From Christiangramia fulva (lineage in GTDB: Bacteria; Bacteroidota; Bacteroidia; Flavobacteriales; Flavobacteriaceae), in contig NZ_CP028136.1 of NCBI RefSeq assembly GCF_003024155.1, positions 1,054,001-1,118,000 on the forward strand: 64,000 bases of DNA, in the 5' to 3' direction. The notes under the pieces were generated by a model. It saw only the letters and a program-made list of their open reading frames with translations, was not told the DNA's origin and did not search any database. The translations under genes were made by a program, and so were the position numbers. Positions 26,467-34,691 of the stretch are shown here, piece after piece (the stretch's first letter is position 1; each line of letters opens with the position of its first letter).

Positions 26467-27444
26467 ATGCCGCTTTTATCTTCAAATTATATCCCGCCCA
26501 GGCTCTATAGAAACGCTGATATTGCCACTATCTATGCCGCTACTTTAAGAAAGGTAGCTATAGACATTCCCGAAAGAGAAAGACTGGAATTAAAAGATGG
26601 GGATTTTATCGATCTGGATTGGTTTTATTCCGGGCAAAATTCCCGGAAAGCAATTATTTTATTACACGGCCTTGCCGGAAACTCAACCCGGCCATATATG
26701 AAAGGCATGGCAAAGGTTTTTAATAAAAAAGGCTGGGATGCAATTTCAGTGAATTTACGCGGTTGCAGTGGAGAAATGAACCGCCTGTACCGAAGTTATC
26801 ACGCGGGTGTGACCAATGATCTCGGAGAAATTATAAATCATATTCTCTCCCTTTCTAAATATGAAAAAATAGTTTTGCTGGGATTTAGTCTTGGCGGAAA
26901 TATTGTGCTGAAATACCTTGCGGAAAGAGATAAAATACCTTCGGAAATTGTTTCGGGAATTGGCATTTCTGTGCCCTGCGACCTTGCCGGTTCCCTGGGA
27001 GCCATCAACAAAATGCGAAATTTTGTATACGCCCAGCGATTCCTTGTAAATTTGAAGGAGCAACTTTTGCAGCGAGCCGAAAAATTTCCGGAAAAAGTTA
27101 ATCCTGTCGCGATTAAAAAATGCCGGTCGCTCAGGGATATAGATGATCTTTACACTTCCAAAGCCCATGGCTATAAAAATGCTTCAGATTATTACCGTCA
27201 GGCCAGTTCGCTTTATTCCCTTGAAAAAATTAAAATTCCTTCGCTTCTGATAAATGCCAAAAATGATAGTTTCCTTTCCGAAGAGAGCTATCCGTATAAA
27301 AAAGCAGAGCATTCACCCTACTTTCACCTGGAAACCCCTGTTTATGGAGGTCATGTTGGTTTTATTACCAAAAACGGCCCATTTTATCATGAAAAGCGAG
27401 CGATTGAATTTGCTAAAAAGCAGCTTGGTCTCCATCCATCATAA
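26467..27444 (+). CDS. YheT-family alpha/beta hydrolase
   Basis: 325 residues. IILLHGLAGNSTRPY gives the oxyanion-hole HGLxG, VNLRGCSGEMNR is the characteristic YheT/ABHD1-3 motif, the nucleophile Ser is in LLGFSLGGNIVLKYL, the acid lies in INAKNDSFLS and the His in YGGHVGFI. No signal peptide. Members are esterases or phospholipase-like with poorly defined substrates. Divergent from the thioesterase gene; no clear promoter seen. Confidence 0.87.
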   Translation: MPLLSSNYIPPRLYRNADIATIYAATLRKVAIDIPERERLELKDGDFIDLDWFYSGQNSRKAIILLHGLAGNSTRPYMKGMAKVFNKKGWDAISVNLRGCSGEMNRLYRSYHAGVTNDLGEIINHILSLSKYEKIVLLGFSLGGNIVLKYLAERDKIPSEIVSGIGISVPCDLAGSLGAINKMRNFVYAQRFLVNLKEQLLQRAEKFPEKVNPVAIKKCRSLRDIDDLYTSKAHGYKNASDYYRQASSLYSLEKIKIPSLLINAKNDSFLSEESYPYKKAEHSPYFHLETPVYGGHVGFITKNGPFYHEKRAIEFAKKQLGLHPS

Positions 27445-27474
27445 TTGGAGATGCTATAGAATTGATTATCTTTG
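27445..27474 (+). promoter_or_regulatory. Bacteroidota-type promoter of the yicC-gmk-nadD operon
   Basis: TTG (27445-27447), 19-base spacer, TATCTTTG (27467-27474): a perfect fit to TTG-N19-21-TAnnTTTG. It begins right after the stop of the preceding hydrolase gene and would start RNA near 27480, a 17-nt leader. Confidence 0.8.
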
Positions 27475-27496
27475 CGCAAGCTTTTAAAAAACCCGT

Positions 27497-28354
27497 ATGA
27501 TCCAATCAATGACAGGCTTTGGGAAGAGCATAACTCAAATTCCCAATAAAAAAATCACCGTAGAATTGAAATCGCTTAACAGCAAGAATTTCGATCTCAA
27601 TGCCCGAATTCCTTCCCAATACAGGGAAAAGGAACTGGATCTGCGCAATATCATCTCCAATTCACTTCAGCGCGGTAAGGTAGATCTATCAATTTATGTG
27701 GAATTTACCGGGGAACAAACTTCTACCAATGTCAATACTGAAGTCGTGCAAAATTATATGCATCAGCTTCGGGAAATTGTGAATGCATCTGAAGTGGAAC
27801 TACTTAAAATGGCAGTAAAAATGCCGGATGCCCTCAAAACCGAAAGAGAAGAGATCGATGAGGAAGAATTCAAGGCTATAGAAAAAGCCGTTCGGGAAGC
27901 ACTTGAAGAAATCAACAATTTCAGGACAGATGAGGGTGAAGCTTTGGAAAAAGACCTTAAACTGAGAATTTCTAATATCGGCCAACTTCTTGATAAAGTG
28001 ATCAAAATGGATCCCGAGCGAGTCGAGGCTGTAAAGGAACGCCTGCGTAAAGGCATTGAAGACCTAAAAGAACAGGCCGATGAGAACCGTTTTGAGCAGG
28101 AACTGGTTTATTATATTGAAAAATTCGATATCACCGAGGAAAAGGTAAGACTTGACAATCACCTGGAATATTTCGAAAAAACGCTTAAAACCGATGATTC
28201 GAATGGAAGAAAACTCGCCTTTATTTCCCAGGAAATAGGCCGTGAGATCAATACCATTGGCAGTAAATCAAATTTCGCTCCCATGCAGCAACTGGTGGTG
28301 CAGATGAAAGACGAACTTGAAAAGATAAAAGAACAAATTCTAAACATACTCTAG
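27497..28354 (+). CDS. yicC: YicC/YloC-family endoribonuclease-like protein
   Basis: 285 residues. N-terminal MIQSMTGFGKSITQIPNKKITVEL and KSLNSKNFDLNARIP are the signature of YicC; the middle is a long coiled coil (about 145-215), and the C-terminus has DUF1732 features FDITEEKVRLDNHLEYF and GRKLAFISQEIGREINTIGSK. E. coli YicC is linked to RNA turnover (RhyB decay), and family members cleave RNA. First of three overlapping or abutting genes, followed directly by gmk, a frequent bacterial arrangement. Confidence 0.93.
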   Translation: MIQSMTGFGKSITQIPNKKITVELKSLNSKNFDLNARIPSQYREKELDLRNIISNSLQRGKVDLSIYVEFTGEQTSTNVNTEVVQNYMHQLREIVNASEVELLKMAVKMPDALKTEREEIDEEEFKAIEKAVREALEEINNFRTDEGEALEKDLKLRISNIGQLLDKVIKMDPERVEAVKERLRKGIEDLKEQADENRFEQELVYYIEKFDITEEKVRLDNHLEYFEKTLKTDDSNGRKLAFISQEIGREINTIGSKSNFAPMQQLVVQMKDELEKIKEQILNIL

Positions 28355-28939
28355 ATGAGTGAAGGAAAACTTATCGTTTTTTCCGCTCCTTCGGGTTCCG
28401 GAAAAACAACGATAGTACGCCACCTTTTAAAGCATCCGGAACTGAAACTGGATTTTTCAATTTCGGCAACCTCCCGTGAGCCCAGGGGAAATGAAGTAGA
28501 TGGGAAAGATTACTATTTTCTGAGCCTTAAAGATTTTAAGCAAAAGATCAAAAATGACGAATTCCTGGAATGGGAAGAAGTGTATCGGGATAATTTCTAC
28601 GGCACCTTAAAAAGCGAAGTAGAACGCATCTGGAAAGAAGGAAAACATGTAATTTTTGATATAGACGTGGTTGGAGGCCTGGATATTAAAAATATCTATC
28701 CCGAAAGAACGCTGGCGGTATTTGTAAAACCGCCAAGTATCGAGGAATTAAAAATCAGGCTTAAGAAAAGGAAGACCGAGAGCGAAGATAAGATCAATAT
28801 GCGGGTAGCAAAGGCGTCTATTGAACTTGCCACCGCACCACAGTTCGATTTTATAATAGAAAACAAGAACCTGGAAGTTGCTCTTGACGAAGCCTACGAA
28901 CTGGTAGCCAATTATGTTGGCGCTGAAAAACCCGCGTAA
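28355..28939 (+). CDS. gmk: Guanylate kinase
   Basis: 194 residues, phosphorylates GMP to GDP. P-loop in FSAPSGSGKTTIVRHLL; GMP-binding ISATSREPRGNEVDGKDYYFLS; ATP-lid KKRKTESEDKINMRV; DFIIENKNLEVALDEAYELV near the C-terminus. All catalytic blocks are complete and length is normal. Starts directly after the yicC stop and its stop codon overlaps the nadD start (TAATG), showing translational coupling within the operon. Confidence 0.97.
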   Translation: MSEGKLIVFSAPSGSGKTTIVRHLLKHPELKLDFSISATSREPRGNEVDGKDYYFLSLKDFKQKIKNDEFLEWEEVYRDNFYGTLKSEVERIWKEGKHVIFDIDVVGGLDIKNIYPERTLAVFVKPPSIEELKIRLKKRKTESEDKINMRVAKASIELATAPQFDFIIENKNLEVALDEAYELVANYVGAEKPA

Positions 28940-29523
28940 TGAGTGAGAAGATCGGCTTATTTTTTGGCACTTTTAATCCTATTCACATAGGCCATCTTAT
29001 AATTGCCAATCATATGGCAGAATTTTCAGATCTTGATGAAGTCTGGCTGGTGGTGACTCCTCATAATCCGCATAAGAAAAAGAAAAGTCTGCTGGACAAT
29101 CATCATCGCTACGAAATGGTCTATCGCGCCTGTGAGGACTATCCAAAGCTAAAACCAAGCAATATTGAATTTAATCTTCCCCAGCCCAATTATACCATAA
29201 AAACCCTTGCTCACCTACAGGAAAAATACCCGGAGAGGCTATTTTGTCCTATAATGGGCGAAGACAATCTGAAGAGTCTTCATAAATGGAAAAACTACGA
29301 GGTGATTTTGGAAAATCATGATGTATATGTGTATCCGCGAATCGCTGCAGGTGAAATGGAAGAAAAATTCAGGAACCATCCTAAAATCCATCCAATAGCA
29401 GCTCCTGTTATGGAAATCTCGGCCACCTTCATTAGAAAAGCGATCAAAAAAGGGAAGAATATCAGGCCATTATTACCTGAAAAAGTGTGGGAATATATTG
29501 ATGAAATGAATTTTTATAGATAA
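28939..29523 (+). CDS. nadD: Nicotinate-nucleotide adenylyltransferase
   Basis: 194 residues; adenylates nicotinate mononucleotide in NAD synthesis. LFFGTFNPIHIGHLIIANH holds the nucleotidyltransferase HxGH, with VVTPHNPHKKKKSLLDNHHRYEMV, PNYTIKTLAHLQ and FCPIMGEDNLKSLHKWKNYE for substrate binding and ISATFIRKAIKKGKNIRPLLP as the C-terminal ISSTxIR motif. Complete. Last gene of the yicC-gmk-nadD operon; the inverted-repeat-bounded segment 29523-29650 begins at its stop codon. Confidence 0.97.
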   Translation: MSEKIGLFFGTFNPIHIGHLIIANHMAEFSDLDEVWLVVTPHNPHKKKKSLLDNHHRYEMVYRACEDYPKLKPSNIEFNLPQPNYTIKTLAHLQEKYPERLFCPIMGEDNLKSLHKWKNYEVILENHDVYVYPRIAAGEMEEKFRNHPKIHPIAAPVMEISATFIRKAIKKGKNIRPLLPEKVWEYIDEMNFYR

Positions 29524-29650
29524 AGGACTGTTTTGAGCTCTTTTTGATATTCATTTTGGCTGATTGAACCTGCTTTTTATTGCGGAACTACAAACCTTAA
29601 GACGTCGACTGCCTTCAGTTTAATATCTCCAGGAATTTAAAACAGTCCTT
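29523..29650. repeat. 128-bp segment bounded by 12-bp perfect inverted repeats
   Basis: AAGGACTGTTTT (29523-29534) and AAAACAGTCCTT (29639-29650) are exact inverses about 105 bp apart, spanning the gap between convergent nadD and the LysM gene. No target-site duplication is evident. It may be a MITE-like element or a long-range terminator stem. Confidence 0.4.
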
Positions 29651-29658
29651 ATTTATTT

Positions 29659-30162
29659 TTATCTTTTTCCATCCAATGGCGGGATTCGTAATACCTGCCC
29701 CGGATATATTTTATCGGGATCCTGCAACATAGGTTTATTGGCCTCAAAGATCAGCGGATATTGATTAGGATCACCGTAATGTTTTTTTGAAATACTCTCT
29801 AAAGAATCGTCCCTTTCAACCGTATGAAAAACAGCTTCAGGCTCGGTGTTCTCTACATCCATTCTATCATCTACCTGTGCGATTCCTTCAGTATTCCCCA
29901 CGACAAGAATAATTTTTTCCCGTGTGGTCTGGTCTTTTGCAAGCCCCGAAACCGTCGCCATATCATCTTCGATATATATCCCGAGGTTTTCCACCTTCAG
30001 GTTAAGCTCAGTGATCGTTTGTTCCAGTTTTTGGGCTGCTCTTTCATTCTCCTGTCGTTCTTCCCTTTCAATTTTTTCGCTTTTACCGGCTTCCTGGGTT
30101 TTTGCTTTCTCTATTCCGAAAATCTTTTTGCCTGCATCTTTGATAAAAGAAAATATTCCCAT
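29659..30162 (-). CDS. Kbp/YgaU-like BON + LysM protein
   Basis: 167 residues. N-terminal MGIFSFIKDAGKKIFG followed by a charged helix (about 20-50), a BON domain (about 45-100; LNLKVENLGIYIEDDMATVSG, LVVGNTEGIAQVDDRMDV in separate parts) and a LysM domain (about 112-163; FHTVERDDSLESISKKHYG, IFEANKPMLQDPDKIYPGQVLRIP). This is the architecture of E. coli Kbp (YgaU), a potassium-binding cytoplasmic protein. No signal peptide, which fits Kbp rather than a cell-wall hydrolase. Single gene. Confidence 0.88.
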   Translation of the reverse strand: MGIFSFIKDAGKKIFGIEKAKTQEAGKSEKIEREERQENERAAQKLEQTITELNLKVENLGIYIEDDMATVSGLAKDQTTREKIILVVGNTEGIAQVDDRMDVENTEPEAVFHTVERDDSLESISKKHYGDPNQYPLIFEANKPMLQDPDKIYPGQVLRIPPLDGKR

Positions 30163-30257
30163 TGCTGTTTTTTAGCTGATCAACTCTTAAATGTACAAAA
30201 GCAGGATTACTTAATCTGGAAGGACACTGCTAAAATTTTGCAAAAAACAAAATTGAA

Positions 30258-30285
30258 AAAAACCGCTCCTTTCGAAACGGTTTTT
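30258..30285. terminator. Orphan bidirectional terminator-like hairpin
   Basis: AAAAACCG (30258-30265) and CGGTTTTT (30278-30285) pair over eight bases, with A/T tracts both sides. It lies in the 357-bp gap between divergent genes, so no known gene ends here. The gap also contains a 13-codon mini-frame (30319-30360) and the gpsA promoter; I see nothing else in it. Confidence 0.4.
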
Positions 30286-30493
30286 CTCAACTAAATAACC
30301 AACCAAAAAAACTAAGAAATGTTCTTTCAGAAAATGAAATCAAAAAGAACACATCTATAACGAAGCACAACGGGGTAAAATTGTAGAGAAATTCCCGCTT
30401 TTATGTTAAAATCGAAACCTTCTGTTTTTTTGAAAAATCCGCAAAAATAACCTGCAAATTGCACGAAAAACTTTAGTTCCTTTTAAAAATGAT

Positions 30494-30501
30494 TATTTTT
30501 G
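30494..30501 (+). promoter_or_regulatory. -7 promoter element of gpsA
   Basis: TATTTTTG matches TAnnTTTG. It overlaps the TTG codon that would open a longer gpsA frame at 30499, which argues for the ATG at 30520 as the real start (predicted RNA start near 30508). Confidence 0.45.
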
Positions 30502-30519
30502 GATACAGAATGCACATTT

Positions 30520-31515
30520 ATGGATAAAAAACCCAGTTTTGGTGTTATAGGAGGTGGGAGTTGGGCCACAGCGATTGTTAAAATGCTTTGTGAAAATTTA
30601 AACAAAGTGAATTGGTATATGCGCAGTGTCTATGCGCTGGAACATATCAAAAAACAGGAACACAACCCCAATTATCTTAGCTCTGTCGAGTTTGATGTGA
30701 GTCAGCTTAATTTGAGCAACGATATCAACAAAATAATAGAAGTTTCAGATTATCTCATTTTTGCCATTCCTTCAGCATTTCTAAAAAGGGAACTCGACCT
30801 GGTAAAAGTTCCTTTAAAAGACAAGGTGATCTTTTCTGCCATTAAAGGCATAGTTCCGGAAACCAGCCTCATTGTTGGAGAACATTTCAACGAATATTTT
30901 GAGGTTCCCATGGAAAACATCGGCGTTCTCACTGGTCCCTGCCATGCTGAAGAAGTCGCCCTGGAAAGGCTTTCCTACCTCACCGTGGCCTGCCTCGATG
31001 AAGAGAAGGCTCAGGTCATGGCCGATAATCTTGCCAGCGATTATATTACCTGCAAGATCAGCGATGATGTGATTGGCACCGAATATGCCGCCATGCTGAA
31101 GAATATTTATGCCATCGCCGCAGGAATTGCACATGGTCTTGGTTATGGAGATAATTTCCAAAGCGTGTTGATGAGCAATGCGATAAGGGAGATGAAAAAA
31201 TTTATCAAGAAGGTACATAAAATGAAAAGGAATATAAACGATTCCGCTTACCTGGGAGATCTTCTGGTTACGGGCTATTCTATTTTTAGCCGAAATCGCA
31301 TGTTTGGGAATATGATCGGTAAAGGTTATACCGTTAAAAGCGCGCAGATGGAAATGAGCATGATCGCTGAGGGATATTACGCCACCGAAAGCGCTTATAA
31401 GATCAACAAACTTAAAAAGGCAAAAACACCTATTATAAATGCGGTTTATGCCATTCTTTATGAAGGAAAAAATCCGAAAAAAGTCTTTAATAAACTGGTA
31501 GATAAACTGGATTAA
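30520..31515 (+). CDS. gpsA: NAD(P)-dependent glycerol-3-phosphate dehydrogenase
   Basis: 331 residues from ATG 30520; makes sn-glycerol 3-phosphate from dihydroxyacetone phosphate for phospholipid synthesis. FGVIGGGSWATAIVKML is the dinucleotide fold, IFAIPSAFL and FSAIKGIVPETSLIVGE follow, and VLTGPCHAEEVALERL plus EYAAMLKNIYAIAAGIAHGL give the catalytic Lys and substrate site. The C-terminal half GDLLVTGYSIFSRNRMFG matches the family. An upstream TTG at 30499 would add seven residues but lies in the promoter. Monocistronic, with a terminator at 31545-31584. Confidence 0.95.
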   Translation: MDKKPSFGVIGGGSWATAIVKMLCENLNKVNWYMRSVYALEHIKKQEHNPNYLSSVEFDVSQLNLSNDINKIIEVSDYLIFAIPSAFLKRELDLVKVPLKDKVIFSAIKGIVPETSLIVGEHFNEYFEVPMENIGVLTGPCHAEEVALERLSYLTVACLDEEKAQVMADNLASDYITCKISDDVIGTEYAAMLKNIYAIAAGIAHGLGYGDNFQSVLMSNAIREMKKFIKKVHKMKRNINDSAYLGDLLVTGYSIFSRNRMFGNMIGKGYTVKSAQMEMSMIAEGYYATESAYKINKLKKAKTPIINAVYAILYEGKNPKKVFNKLVDKLD

Positions 31516-31544
31516 TTCCTGTTAAAATTCTTACATTTTTTTAT

Positions 31545-31584
31545 TCCGCCAATTAACAAAAATTGATTTTGGCGGATTTTTTAT
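31545..31584 (+). terminator. Terminator after gpsA
   Basis: TCCGCCAA (31545-31552) pairs with TTGGCGGA (31569-31576), followed by TTTTTTATTCC. Confidence 0.75.
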
Positions 31585-31646
31585 TCCTTATATAGATTTT
31601 TTTATACTACTTTAGAGGTACCAAATCTCTAATTAACCAACTTATC

Positions 31647-32288
31647 ATGAACAAAAGAGTAATTATGACGAGCTTCGTTCTGGGGCTCTTATTTAGCAGT
31701 TGTCAAACCGAAGAAGCGATTAATAATGTTAATCTCGAAATGAAAACTACGGATATCAGTTATATGATACACGAGCCGGATTTCTTTACCGGGCCTTCAG
31801 CTGAAATACATGAACCAGACTGGTTCACCAAAAATAATTTTGAAGAATGCAATCAATTTCCTGAATATAATGGTTCCGCAAACCTTGTGGTTACCCGTAA
31901 TGATGATGCCGATTATCATGGAGATTTTGATTTCAATAGCCTACAGGTTGCCGGCACCCTCAATTACTGCGGAGTTACCACCGTTGCTCAGGTTGTAAAT
32001 ATTAACTGGGCAGGAGTTTATACTCACATAGGCCAAATCCAAATCGGGACAGATGAAAACCCGGCCGACCTAATCGTGAACCACGGAGGCCATTTCAATC
32101 TTTTTGGTTATGTGCATATCACCGGTGATCTTCGATTGAACGATGGGGCCACCCTTAAATTTATTGGAGATGATCCAGACAAAGTTTTCATCAAGGTAGA
32201 CGGAAACATCATTATTGATGAAAATGCCGTTGTTGATGAACGAATAATAATAGGTGAGAATGAGCTTTATTTAGCTCATGAAGATTAG
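31647..32288 (+). CDS. Unknown lipoprotein with duplicated EPDxFT motif
   Basis: 213 residues; signal peptide MNKRVIMTSFVLGLLFSSC with lipobox SSC. Residues about 40-62 hold a tandem motif, MIHEPDFFTG and EIHEPDWFTK, sixteen residues apart. The remaining two thirds (about 75-213) are rich in short strands with G/N turns (ADLIVNHGGHFNLFGYVHIT, LRLNDGATLKFIGD, VFIKVDGNIIIDENAV), the pattern of a small right-handed beta-solenoid or jelly-roll. I do not recognise the family. Single gene with its own terminator; no neighbours that suggest a role. Exported surface or periplasmic protein is the safe call. Confidence 0.6.
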   Translation: MNKRVIMTSFVLGLLFSSCQTEEAINNVNLEMKTTDISYMIHEPDFFTGPSAEIHEPDWFTKNNFEECNQFPEYNGSANLVVTRNDDADYHGDFDFNSLQVAGTLNYCGVTTVAQVVNINWAGVYTHIGQIQIGTDENPADLIVNHGGHFNLFGYVHITGDLRLNDGATLKFIGDDPDKVFIKVDGNIIIDENAVVDERIIIGENELYLAHED

Positions 32289-32307
32289 AAAATAGATCTT
32301 CTTAACA

Positions 32308-32347
32308 AAAAGAGGCTGCCAAAAAGGAATTTTTGATAGCCTCTTTT
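32308..32347. terminator. Bidirectional terminator between convergent genes
   Basis: AAAAGAGGCT (32308-32317) is the inverse of AGCCTCTTTT (32338-32347), and an inner CAAAAA/TTTTTG stem (32320-32325 with 32330-32335) extends it. It overlaps the last codon of the minus-strand gene. Confidence 0.75.
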
Positions 32348-32741
32348 ATTTTGCCAGGATTCCTTTATTCGGGATCAGTGGGATCTCTTTTAGCTTGTTC
32401 TGCCTTAGACTTCCTGCCGGAAAATGAAATTTTTTATCGAACATCTTCGAGTTCAGAAAATAACTCACATGAAACTCATTATTCAGTTTTAGCACATCAT
32501 CCTGAAGATATTCGATTTTCGCGAAAGATTTGGCGGGAAGTCTCTCCATTTTATGCCGCATGACCGAAGTTTTCTTTTTCAGGTCATGACCTTTAGAAAC
32601 CACCAGAACCATTTCAAGCTCCTTCTCAGTTTCATTGATCAAATACACGTTCCATTCTTCACCCTGAAATTCTTCATTGAATTCTTTTACGGCTGCAACA
32701 AAAACCCCTTTTACTTCAGGTATTTCAATATCCTTTTTCAA
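32346..32741 (-). CDS. Conserved hypothetical protein downstream of pheS
   Basis: 131 residues from a TTG start at 32741 that overlaps the stop of the 58-residue gene before it (TTGA), so it is probably translated by re-initiation. No signal or membrane segment. Segments EEWNVYLINETEKELEMVLVVSKGHD, RLPAKSFAKIEYLQDDVLKL and EFHVSYFLNSKMFDKKFHFP suggest a compact alpha/beta fold of about six strands (quoted runs are separate). I do not recognise the family. It is the last of a pheS operon in this genome. Confidence 0.65.
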   Translation of the reverse strand: MKKDIEIPEVKGVFVAAVKEFNEEFQGEEWNVYLINETEKELEMVLVVSKGHDLKKKTSVMRHKMERLPAKSFAKIEYLQDDVLKLNNEFHVSYFLNSKMFDKKFHFPAGSLRQNKLKEIPLIPNKGILAK

Positions 32742-32914
32742 AATTTTTCTTCAGCCTTTTTCCTGATTTTATTCCAAATGATCCAAAGAATCACTGCGGC
32801 AACCGCTAAAAGAATGATTCCCAGCGTAATTTTGATCAGCGCTATGATAAAAGTGACGTAAATAATTACGGCAAGAATTAGGATCGCCAGGGCGAAAAAA
32901 ACATATTTTTTCAT
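32738..32914 (-). CDS. 58-residue two-helix membrane protein
   Basis: An ATG at 32914, immediately after the pheS stop (TAGATG), opens a 58-codon frame ending in TGA at 32740-32738, where it overlaps the next start. The protein is almost wholly hydrophobic: helix 1 about 5-26 (VFFALAILILAVIIYV), helix 2 about 29-48 (ITLGIILLAVAAVILWII), then a basic tail NKIRKKAEEKF, giving a cytoplasmic C-terminus. Abutting start and overlapping stop show tight coupling with both neighbours, strong evidence for a real small gene. Function unknown. Confidence 0.7.
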   Translation of the reverse strand: MKKYVFFALAILILAVIIYVTFIIALIKITLGIILLAVAAVILWIIWNKIRKKAEEKF

Positions 32915-33934
32915 CTAAAATGAAGATTTAAACTGCTCAAGAAAACGAAGATCATTCTCAAAGAACATCCTGATGTCTTCAATTTGATAAAGCAGCATAG
33001 CGATCCTTTCTATTCCCATCCCAAAAGCAAAACCGGAATATTCTTTAGGATCGATATTACAATTTCTCAAAACATTCGGGTCTACCATTCCGCAGCCCAT
33101 AATTTCCAGCCAGCCGGTTCCTTTGGTGATCCTGTAATCGGCTTCACTCTTTAAACCCCAGTAAATATCAACTTCTGCGCTTGGTTCTGTAAATGGAAAA
33201 TAAGAAGGTCTCAAACGGATTTTCGAGTTTCCGAAAAGTTGCTCGGTGAAATAGAGCAGGGTTTGTTTTAAATCGGCGAAAGAAACATTCTTATCAATAT
33301 ACAGGCCTTCCACCTGGTGAAAGATACAATGAGAACGCGCTGAAATAGCTTCATTTCTAAAAACTCTTCCGGGTGAAATGGTACGTATAGGCGGCTTGTT
33401 TTCTTCCATATATCTCACCTGTACAGAAGAAGTATGCGTTCTAAGGAGGATATCGGGATCTGTTTGAATGAAAAAAGTGTCCTGCATATCCCGCGCCGGG
33501 TGGTATTCGGGAAGATTTAAGGCCGTAAAATTATGCCAGTCATCTTCCATTTCTGGTCCTTCAGAGACATTGAACCCGATATTAGAGAAAATTTCAATTA
33601 TTTGATTCTTTACAATGGAAATAGGATGCCTCGCGCCAATCTCTACAGGCTCTGCAGGCCGTGAAAGATCACCGTAGATCCCTTTTTCTTCCTGCTGCTG
33701 TTCAAGTTCTTCTTTTAAAGCATTCACTTTTGCCTGGGCCGCGGTTTTAAGCTCATTTACCGCCTGTCCAAACTCCTTTTTCTGCTCATTGGGCACATTT
33801 TTGAATTCAGCAAAAAAGTCATTGAGAATTCCTTTTTTCCCGAGATATTTTATTCGGAAAGATTCTATTTCTTCTGCAGAATTCGCATTAAAACTTTCAA
33901 CCTCAGCAATATGTGCTTTTATCTTTTCTATCAT
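32915..33934 (-). CDS. pheS: Phenylalanyl-tRNA synthetase alpha subunit
   Basis: 339 residues from ATG 33934 ([16 protein letters not shown], typical for the family); an in-frame ATG at 33946 would add four residues. N-terminal coiled coil (about 1-95) binds tRNA. Catalytic core: [33 protein letters not shown] (motif 1 region, broken here), [50 protein letters not shown] and [16 protein letters not shown] (motif 3). Complete class II synthetase subunit; pheT is elsewhere, as is common in Bacteroidota. Followed without gap by two small genes. Confidence 0.96.
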   Translation of the reverse strand: MIEKIKAHIAEVESFNANSAEEIESFRIKYLGKKGILNDFFAEFKNVPNEQKKEFGQAVNELKTAAQAKVNALKEELEQQQEEKGIYGDLSRPAEPVEIGARHPISIVKNQIIEIFSNIGFNVSEGPEMEDDWHNFTALNLPEYHPARDMQDTFFIQTDPDILLRTHTSSVQVRYMEENKPPIRTISPGRVFRNEAISARSHCIFHQVEGLYIDKNVSFADLKQTLLYFTEQLFGNSKIRLRPSYFPFTEPSAEVDIYWGLKSEADYRITKGTGWLEIMGCGMVDPNVLRNCNIDPKEYSGFAFGMGIERIAMLLYQIEDIRMFFENDLRFLEQFKSSF

Positions 33935-34016
33935 TGATAATTTCATTTCGGAAGCGCAAATTTAATAAAATTTACTCCTAAAGCCCCTCCTTTTAAGTCT
34001 ATATTCGGTAATTCAC

Positions 34017-34691
34017 TTACTTCAGCAAGCGATCGCGATAAATGTAACTTATCAAAAAGAACACCGCAAAGGCACCAAAGCTGTGCCAAAGCCAATGCGT
34101 TCCCATGGGTAATATATAAATAAACCTATCCAGCACCCTGAAAGTTATAGCTGCGCCAAAACATACAATGGCAAAAAGGATAAGAATCCAGTTTTTCATA
34201 TGCTTTGTATACATATAAACGAAAATGGGAAGTAAAAGGCCCAGTGCGGTACCAATATATCCTACCGAGGTTTTTATACTCCTCGCCCAGGGAATAAGCC
34301 TGATCCCCACAACCAGGAACAGAACAATGAGAATTAGCCACAACCTGCCTTTCCAGCTGGTTTTTATCCTGGCTGTAAAATATACCGAAACGGCAAAACA
34401 CATCACAACAATTGGCAGCCAGTCGAGGTACATCCAGAAATCGTGGCTGCGAGTGGCATGATATACCGTACCGCCAATATAGCTAAGCAGTAGAAACGGC
34501 ATGCTCCAGGCTAAGAACTTATGCGTTTCCATATTCCGGTAGACTTTAATCGAAAAATAAATGATAATTCCCAGAAAGAGCAGATTACTGTAGGTGTTGA
34601 ATGGCTCTACAGGAAATCTTCCCGCTAGGGTCTCCTGATAGATAGGACCGCTGTCATTCGGAAATGAATCGAAAAACAGGAACAAACTCAT
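34017..34691 (-). CDS. CREST-superfamily (alkaline ceramidase-like) membrane hydrolase
   Basis: 224 residues, seven predicted membrane helices. Family ligands for catalytic Zn appear as GGTVYHATRSHDFW, YLDWLPIVVMCF and the closing THWLWHSFGAFAVFF (two His). N-terminal NDSGPIYQETLAGRFPVEPFN and NTYSNLLFLGIIIYF fit alkaline-ceramidase-like bacterial proteins. Sphingolipids occur in some Bacteroidota but not all; the substrate may instead be another amide lipid. Abuts the following small gene (34692), so cotranscribed with it. Confidence 0.82.
   Translation of the reverse strand: MSLFLFFDSFPNDSGPIYQETLAGRFPVEPFNTYSNLLFLGIIIYFSIKVYRNMETHKFLAWSMPFLLLSYIGGTVYHATRSHDFWMYLDWLPIVVMCFAVSVYFTARIKTSWKGRLWLILIVLFLVVGIRLIPWARSIKTSVGYIGTALGLLLPIFVYMYTKHMKNWILILFAIVCFGAAITFRVLDRFIYILPMGTHWLWHSFGAFAVFFLISYIYRDRLLK

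Noticed and set aside
30319-30360. 13-codon ATG frame in the gpsA upstream gap
   Set aside because: Too short and with no supporting conservation; kept only as part of a finding.
30499-30519. Longer gpsA start at TTG 30499
   Set aside because: Overlaps a perfect -7 box, and the ATG at 30520 gives the normal family N-terminus.
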